In this document: positions 58,542-64,000 of the stretch, piece by piece | Numbering within the stretch: the first letter of the stretch is position 1 | Layout of the letters: every line of letters begins with the position of its first letter | Assembly (NCBI RefSeq): GCF_022605725.1 | Contig: NC_065558.1 | Location: 372,001 to 436,000, forward strand | Direction: 5' to 3' | DNA: 64,000 nt | DNA from: Anthonomus grandis grandis | Taxonomy: Eukaryota > Arthropoda > Insecta > Coleoptera > Curculionidae | Program-made: the position numbers and the translations under genes | Notes under the pieces: model-generated | The model's database searches: none | The model's input: only the letters and a program-made list of their open reading frames with translations | Told to the model about the DNA's origin: nothing

Positions 58542-59060
58542 ACTCTTGAATACAGAACACTCCAAGAAGAAGCAATTGAAAAGCTGATTGCACTCCATCC
58601 ACCGAACAGAGAACCGAATATACAGCATTTCATTATAAGATCAGATGCCTTTCTGCAGTCTACCAATATAATACGGGAGATAAGTGAAGCATTTAGGTTT
58701 TTTGGAGATGTCACTTGTATATGCCTAGGTGCAACAAAGTCATTGCAATACCAACCACTCCCAAGGATTGGTACGTTACTACAAGATTGGCTTATTACCA
58801 GAAAATTTCAATCCAATATCATTTGCCTGAGATCTGAAATAGTAGAGAAGTGCATGGCCACAAGAATCGTTGAATTTAGTTTGGGTTTAGGCATACTGTC
58901 CAGGACATCCTAGATTTTTTTGTCATCATTTCATAAATATCGGTACAATCAATGTGATCTGATCAAGGCCTTTGACTGTGTCAATTATAGTATCCTTGTT
59001 CAAAAAGTTAAATAATGTTACGGATTTCCCATGGGTGCAATAAATAAAAACACACTTGAA
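58542..59060 (+). pseudogene. Probable LINE reverse transcriptase fragment
   Basis: A 123-codon stretch without ATG runs open from 58542 to a TAG at 58911. In the neighbouring frame, FGFRHTVQDILDFFVIIS at about 58880 and CVNYSILVQKVK at about 58975 match the palm region of LINE reverse transcriptases (GFR..., F-D-x-V-N-H...). No catalytic box remains. The upstream open frame is not clearly recognisable, so the assignment rests on the short palm match. Confidence 0.45.
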
Positions 59061-59432
59061 TACTAAACACTAAGCTTTTATTCACTACTTCCCTTACAAT
59101 CACTTACTATTTCTAATCACTTATTGATTATTTAACGTACTGAGATCACAATTCAAAGCGTACTCAAATAAACAGAAGTACATATATATAAACGAATATA
59201 AATCGATTGGAAAAATCCGACTAGGAATAGGTCATAATAAGGCAACTTTTTAATAATATAACTTCAAGCAGAACAGTCCTAAAGGAGAAACTCTTAGAAT
59301 ATTCACTCTCTTTGCTAATCTTCACACACCAATGACACCACAAAGTACCATTTTTTGTAGAAGATTCAGAACAGTACAGGATATAAACCTAATCCTTCAC
59401 TTGGCCACATTCACATAATGGAACAGGTCATA

Positions 59433-62400
59433 TCGTCGGTCCCAAGGCAAAACCATGAATGTGCAAAATTGGCAATTTTTACCTATCTACATTTTCAAGC
59501 ACCTCTAAACCAATTCTTGACAATGCCAAACCAACGAATCTGCAAGCATCATGGTTTTCGTGGGGGTAGCTGAACAGCCTTTGACGTATCTTAGTTTGTA
59601 TTCGACTGTCGCAATGCGCGTATCGTGAATGTGACACTTTCGTGGTTTTGGCCTTGCATTAAGAGTTTCAAGTCAGTGAATGTGGTACATTCGTTGTTTT
59701 GACATTGTAAGTGTATGGTATACTTTGTAACATTCGTGTATAGATTTTGAGTAGTAAAAAATCAATTATAAAATGATAAACGTGACATCTAGAGCACAAA
59801 AAATAATGGATAGCGTTAGGTCTAAACATGAAAGAGATATGCAATGTATGGACCCAAATGGAACTAAGATAATAATAATTATGGTTGACTTTGCATCAAA
59901 ATAGAAAATATAATTTTATTTATTTTTCTTAGGTGGCCTGACATGCAGGAGACATTAAAATTTATGACACTCTCCTACCAATACCGAATAATATAACAGG
60001 TAGAGATAATATTTTTTGATATTAGTGAATTATTTTGAAAGCCAAGATATTGTTTTAGATTCAATTTCTGGCACCGATGCTCCAGAAGACATACTACTAC
60101 TGACTGAAATTCAAAATGTTTCAACTACCAAATCAATACTTGCTAGCAATGAAAATCATACAATCAATAATACAGCAGGTAGTTTTTTTATTATTGTTTT
60201 AGGTGCATTTTTTTGACCAAGTTAATTTTATTATCTTAGATGCATTTCCAGAAGATGAAAAAGAAACACTATCTCATGTTAAAGAACAAAATGTTGTAAT
60301 AACTGAATTTGATAATGATTGTGGCAACGGAGCATCGTCGTCAGATAATTATAATCCTGAAAATGAATCTGATAGTACAAGCAGTTCTTCTAGTTGCTCC
60401 ACTTGCTCTACATCCTCAAGCTCTTCCAGTTTTTCTAAGGACACAAGCGAAGAAACAAGTACGTTAAAAAAAATATTTAAAAATACAAATACTCATTGCT
60501 TTTTATTTCAGAAAAACTTCCACTAAAGAGGAAGAAGAAAAACATTGGAACTTCATCAAAAAACAAAAAAGACTTAAAGGAGAGGCATACTTAAGTGTTA
60601 AAAATATGGAGAAACCAGCAAGGCCGTTGTGGTGGCAAAGCGAAACATAAATGCCTCGAATCTGTTTCAGAAGAGAATAGGTCAAACATTTATGGAGAAT
60701 TTCGGCAACTCTCATCATTAGATGATCAGCGGAATTTCATTATTCATCATGTTGAACAAATACCAAAAAAAAGAAGCACCAGAAATCTAGAAACTTCCAG
60801 GAGGGTCAACACTTGTAATTATTTTCTTACCGTTGATGGAGAAAAAAATAAAGTGTGCCGCAAATTTTTCATATCTACACTTAATGTAACAGATTCATGC
60901 ATAAGAATATCTTTACAAAAACGATCTTCTACTGGAACAATAGAAAAAGACCGCCGTGGCAAACATACTCCTGCTAATAAGTTACGTGATCACATTTTAT
61001 CATTTCCTGCAGTTGAGTCCCACTACTGCAGGGCTTCAAGTAAAAAAAAATATTTGGACCCTACCCTAAACTTGTTCATAATGCACAATATGTACAAATC
61101 TCAATGCAAAGAAAAAAATATTCGCTCTGTTTCAATCGAAAGATACAGACGAGTTTTTAAAGAATATAACGTGGGTTTTTTCAAGCCAAAGAAGGACCAA
61201 TGCAAGATATGTTTGGCACAGAAAAATATGACTGGAGAAGAAAAAGAAGCGCAAGAACAAACGTTTCAGCAACACTTGAGAAGAAAGGAATTGGCACGCA
61301 AGGCTCGCAGTGCTGATAAACTGGAAGCAATAAACAATTCTACTATATTAGCATTCAATTTTGACCTTGAAGCTGTACTCACAACTCCAAAAGGAACTGC
61401 AGGACAGATATTTTACTTGCGCAAGTTAGCTGTTTATAACTTTACAGTTTATAATACTTGAATCAAGATGGCATTTGCTATCTATGGGATGAAACCCAGG
61501 GTAAAAGGGGTTCAAATGAAATCGCTTCTTGTATCTATGAATACGTATTATCTAATCCAGAAGTAACAGAAGTTAGAATGATGTCAGATGGCTGTGGTGG
61601 CCAGCAAAAGAATTCAAATTTTGCTGTTATGTGTATGCAGCGAGAAATGGAATGCGATTCCATACATTCCAAAATTGAGCAAAAAGCTAAGCATGTTCCT
61701 GTATACATTCCTGAAGGTTGGGCGCAAGTAATACGAGATGCTCGTATGAAACCACGCCCATTTGAAGTGAGGAGCAGAAGCTTTAATGATGTTTATGATT
61801 TTAAAGAATTTGCAGCGCAAAAATGTGAGATGAACAAAATACTATGGCGTAAGGTCTGCTGGATTCGTTATGTTAAATCGGACATGACGAAGGTGTTTTA
61901 CAAATTGGATTTTGAACAAAAATTTCATGACATAAACTGCATGAAAAAATTTCTTTAGGTAAAAAATCATATGAATGTGAGTTACCCATTGCGAAGCCCA
62001 AATATTAGGATTTACAAAAAATGTGTTCTGATTTAACAATCCCAAAAGTTCATCACAGTTTTTACAAGTCGCTAAAAATTAATAATAATATTAGGGATAG
62101 ATTACCAGAACCAGATGGCAGTAAAAATACTGACTCAGATAAAAATTAAACGATTTCACTTTATACTCAAGCATATGAATTTAGTTCCTTTTATATTTTC
62201 AGTATTTTTTGAGAAAACCTTTTTCGTTTTTATAGTTTATTTTGCCTTATAACGATTTAGAAGTTTAAGTAGTTCTGTTTTCTTAGATTTATAGATCCTG
62301 AGTTTATTCTAGTTTCCCAATGAAAATACACATGTTTATTGATATTTTAAATCAATAAAAATATTGAAAATCATTGTCTTTAGATTACTGTAAGTGATTT

Positions 62401-62635
62401 GAAAGAAAATTTTGGAATCCCAAATCCACGAATGTGACGTTTTGGAAGGCGGGGGCTAATAAACAGAAAAAATAATAAGCAAGTCATAAACTGTCAAAGT
62501 AGATCCTATGTCTCCCAAGAAATGAAATTATTCCAACAAAAATCGGAATTTTCACAAGAGTATCAAAACCTTCAAACCCAAATATCTCCAAATCACTATT
62601 TTTCACATTCATGGTTTTGGCATTGGGCCGACGAT
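59433..62635. mobile_element. TIR transposon of the uncharacterised family, copy 2
   Basis: The left end TCGTCGGTCCCAAGGCAAAA (59433), continuing CCATGAATGTG, is matched inverted by a right end finishing GGGCCGACGA at 62635. TA lies on both sides. The submotif CCAAAACCAYGAATGTG recurs inside as separate pieces in both orientations at about 59540, 59615-59650, 59675-59705 and 62425. The element is ~3.2 kb, and its plus-strand coding relic is homologous to the protein relic of copy 1. The TIR sequence differs from copy 1, so they are distinct subfamilies. Confidence 0.72.
60016..62149 (+). pseudogene. Uncharacterised transposase-like protein, second copy, lightly damaged
   Basis: An acidic, serine-rich N-terminus is split by likely introns (about 60180-60239 and 60459-60511). 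Then come EEEEKHWNFIKKQKRLKGEA, a frame change near 60630, and the main body 60595-61461. The body has CRKFFISTL, RRGKHTP, HYCRASSKKKYLDPTLNL, a CxxC pair (QCKIC) and LAFNFDLEAVLTTPKG. A 2-base excess near 61457 shifts the frame. The part 61458-61958 holds GICYLWDETQGKRGSNEIAS and MMSDGCGGQQKN, with the Asp missing from copy 1. Another frame change near 61957 and one TAG precede the C-terminus, which ends at 62147. The shared motif order makes the two copies members of one family. I infer an RNase H-type transposase. Confidence 0.7.
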
Positions 62636-64000
62636 ATATTAATTCTTTTATAGTAAATGGTAAGAAAATAAGTAATTTATTCGGGATATTAAGTCTATAT
62701 AGCAAATATTACCTACCTAAAGCATCAGCACATTCATTAACTAACAAGCTAGGGTATCCAGGAATCCATGCTATTTTATAATTTGAAGTTCGATGTCTTA
62801 TTGGCTCGTATCAGTATTATCTTGATACGACTTTACTGCATAATTAGGGGAGGATAGTACACTCTATCCAGAATCATAGCTTTGTCTTTGGATTTCTGTT
62901 GGAAACTTAATGTTTACCAAATATCAATGTTATATTTAGACAGTAAAATAAAACTAAAATTAATTTTTATATTCTTTATTATTGTATGTTGGCAACATAT
63001 AAAAATGACGTCTATATGTACAGGTACTCTAAATTGTAATAAAAGTATCTTAAAATAGTAACAAGCCGATGAAACATGGTCGCTCTTCACAATTTATTAA
63101 TTTTTTTTACCTAAAATAACCCTAAGCTAGAAAAACAATTTCGACGAAATTCGTTCGTTATCAATCAATTTAAGAGGACATCGTTATGATAATATAGTAA
63201 ATATTTAACACCGAATTGGCCCACTACTTGACCTACATACGTCAGTTTTTGTTTAATATTAATAATAATATGCTCGTTAAATCAATAATAAACACCATCG
63301 CGTAAAACAACACAACCACTCTCCTTTTGATACGTGTCAAAAAAGGCATAGAATATCACAAAAAACAACTTTTTTTCCTCCGTTTACAGTTGTCGTATTT
63401 TTTTTTCAACTTTCGCCACGCTCATTCATAGTTTTACGGTTAAATTTCTTGATAGTCTAGGTCGAGGAGATTAAAGTAAGCGGTTCACTACCTGCAAATT
63501 TCGGTTATTTTTTCAAAAATAAATTCAAATTTTGATCAATAGTAAAATAGAGTTTTAGTATTTCAGATCCAAAAAAAAAACCTAATATCCCAAATACTGT
63601 ATTTGTTGGGTAAGTAGAGTGTAAATGTTCATTAGACCAACACTTTAGGTATTTGTGCAACTCTAAATTCTTCTAAAATAGCTGAATCTACATTGAGCCA
63701 ATTTAATAATAATTTTAGAGTTTTTGAAACATTTGGAATAAAACGGATTTTCCGAAATCCACAGAACTCTCTAGAGAAATTATTTTTTTGTTCAGTCAAC
63801 CTAGGACCTTTGTGTGGCTCTTAATTTCTTTAAAATATCTCAACTTAGAACGAGATAACTCACAAATTATTAAAGAGTTAATTTATAGAATCATTCCAAG
63901 CATTTGGGTCAAATATATTCCTCTATAAGCCGCAGAAGCCTCCAGGAATTATATTGGATAGTTTTGAGATTATCCGAAAACGACCTGGAACCATAATTAA
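62636..64000. other. No gene recognised; possible 3' untranslated region of a minus-strand gene beyond the window
   Basis: AATAAAGAATAT in minus sense at about 62970-62982 could be a polyadenylation signal for a gene whose coding part lies to the right. The sequence 63000-63480 is less repetitive than the rest of the intergenic DNA, which fits but does not prove an untranslated region. No open frame of note. Confidence 0.25.

Overview
The window is nuclear DNA from an animal, almost certainly an insect. It has short-exon genes with GT-AG introns, AT-rich intergenic DNA, and dense DNA transposons, non-LTR retrotransposons and satellite-like arrays of types common in arthropods. A beetle is my best guess, from the repeat load and the DPP4/integrin relatives, but nothing in the sequence proves it.

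Two complete host genes can be assembled exon by exon with consistent reading phase. (1) On the minus strand, 39720 to 25827, a 15-exon gene encodes a 757-residue secreted dipeptidyl peptidase 4-like serine protease. It keeps Ser-Asp-His and the double-Glu motif. (2) On the plus strand, 43207 to 57499, a 12-exon gene encodes a 778-residue integrin beta subunit. It has a signal peptide, PSI domain, MIDAS-bearing beta-I domain, four I-EGF modules, tail domain, one membrane span and a tail with two NPxY motifs. The two genes are divergently transcribed and separated by about 3.5 kb that is largely a 366-bp tandem repeat array. They show no sign of acting in one pathway.

Layout: 1-1.5 kb, two long-TIR MITEs; 5.1-7.8 kb, a ~680-bp tandem array; 8.8-10.9 kb, a microsatellite and a decayed LINE with a restriction-like endonuclease; 11.6-12.9 kb, a nested foldback insertion with 13-bp target duplications; 15.6-18.0 kb, a TIR transposon coding for an uncharacterised transposase-like protein; 18.5-19.6 kb, a MITE between duplicated segments; 21.1-22.3 kb, a LINE fragment; 22.7-24.5 kb, a MITE beside an intact Tc1-type transposon; 25.8-39.7 kb, the peptidase gene, with a 174-bp satellite, an inverted dispersed form of it and a deleted mariner/Tc3-like element in its introns; 41.0-42.5 kb, the 366-bp array; 43.2-57.5 kb, the integrin gene, with a degenerate piggyBac, a partial duplicate of exon 2 and a ~180-bp array in its introns; 59.4-62.6 kb, a second member of the uncharacterised transposon family; 62.6-64 kb, no recognisable gene.

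The most promising novelty is that uncharacterised transposon family. Both copies have recognisable TIRs flanked by TA and several subterminal copies of the terminal motif in both orientations. A ~236-bp MITE at 22.75 kb carries the TIR type of the 59.4-kb copy. A second unexplained signal is the motif TGCCTGGAA, often paired with its inverse TTCCAGGCA, which recurs in intergenic DNA and in the introns of both genes.
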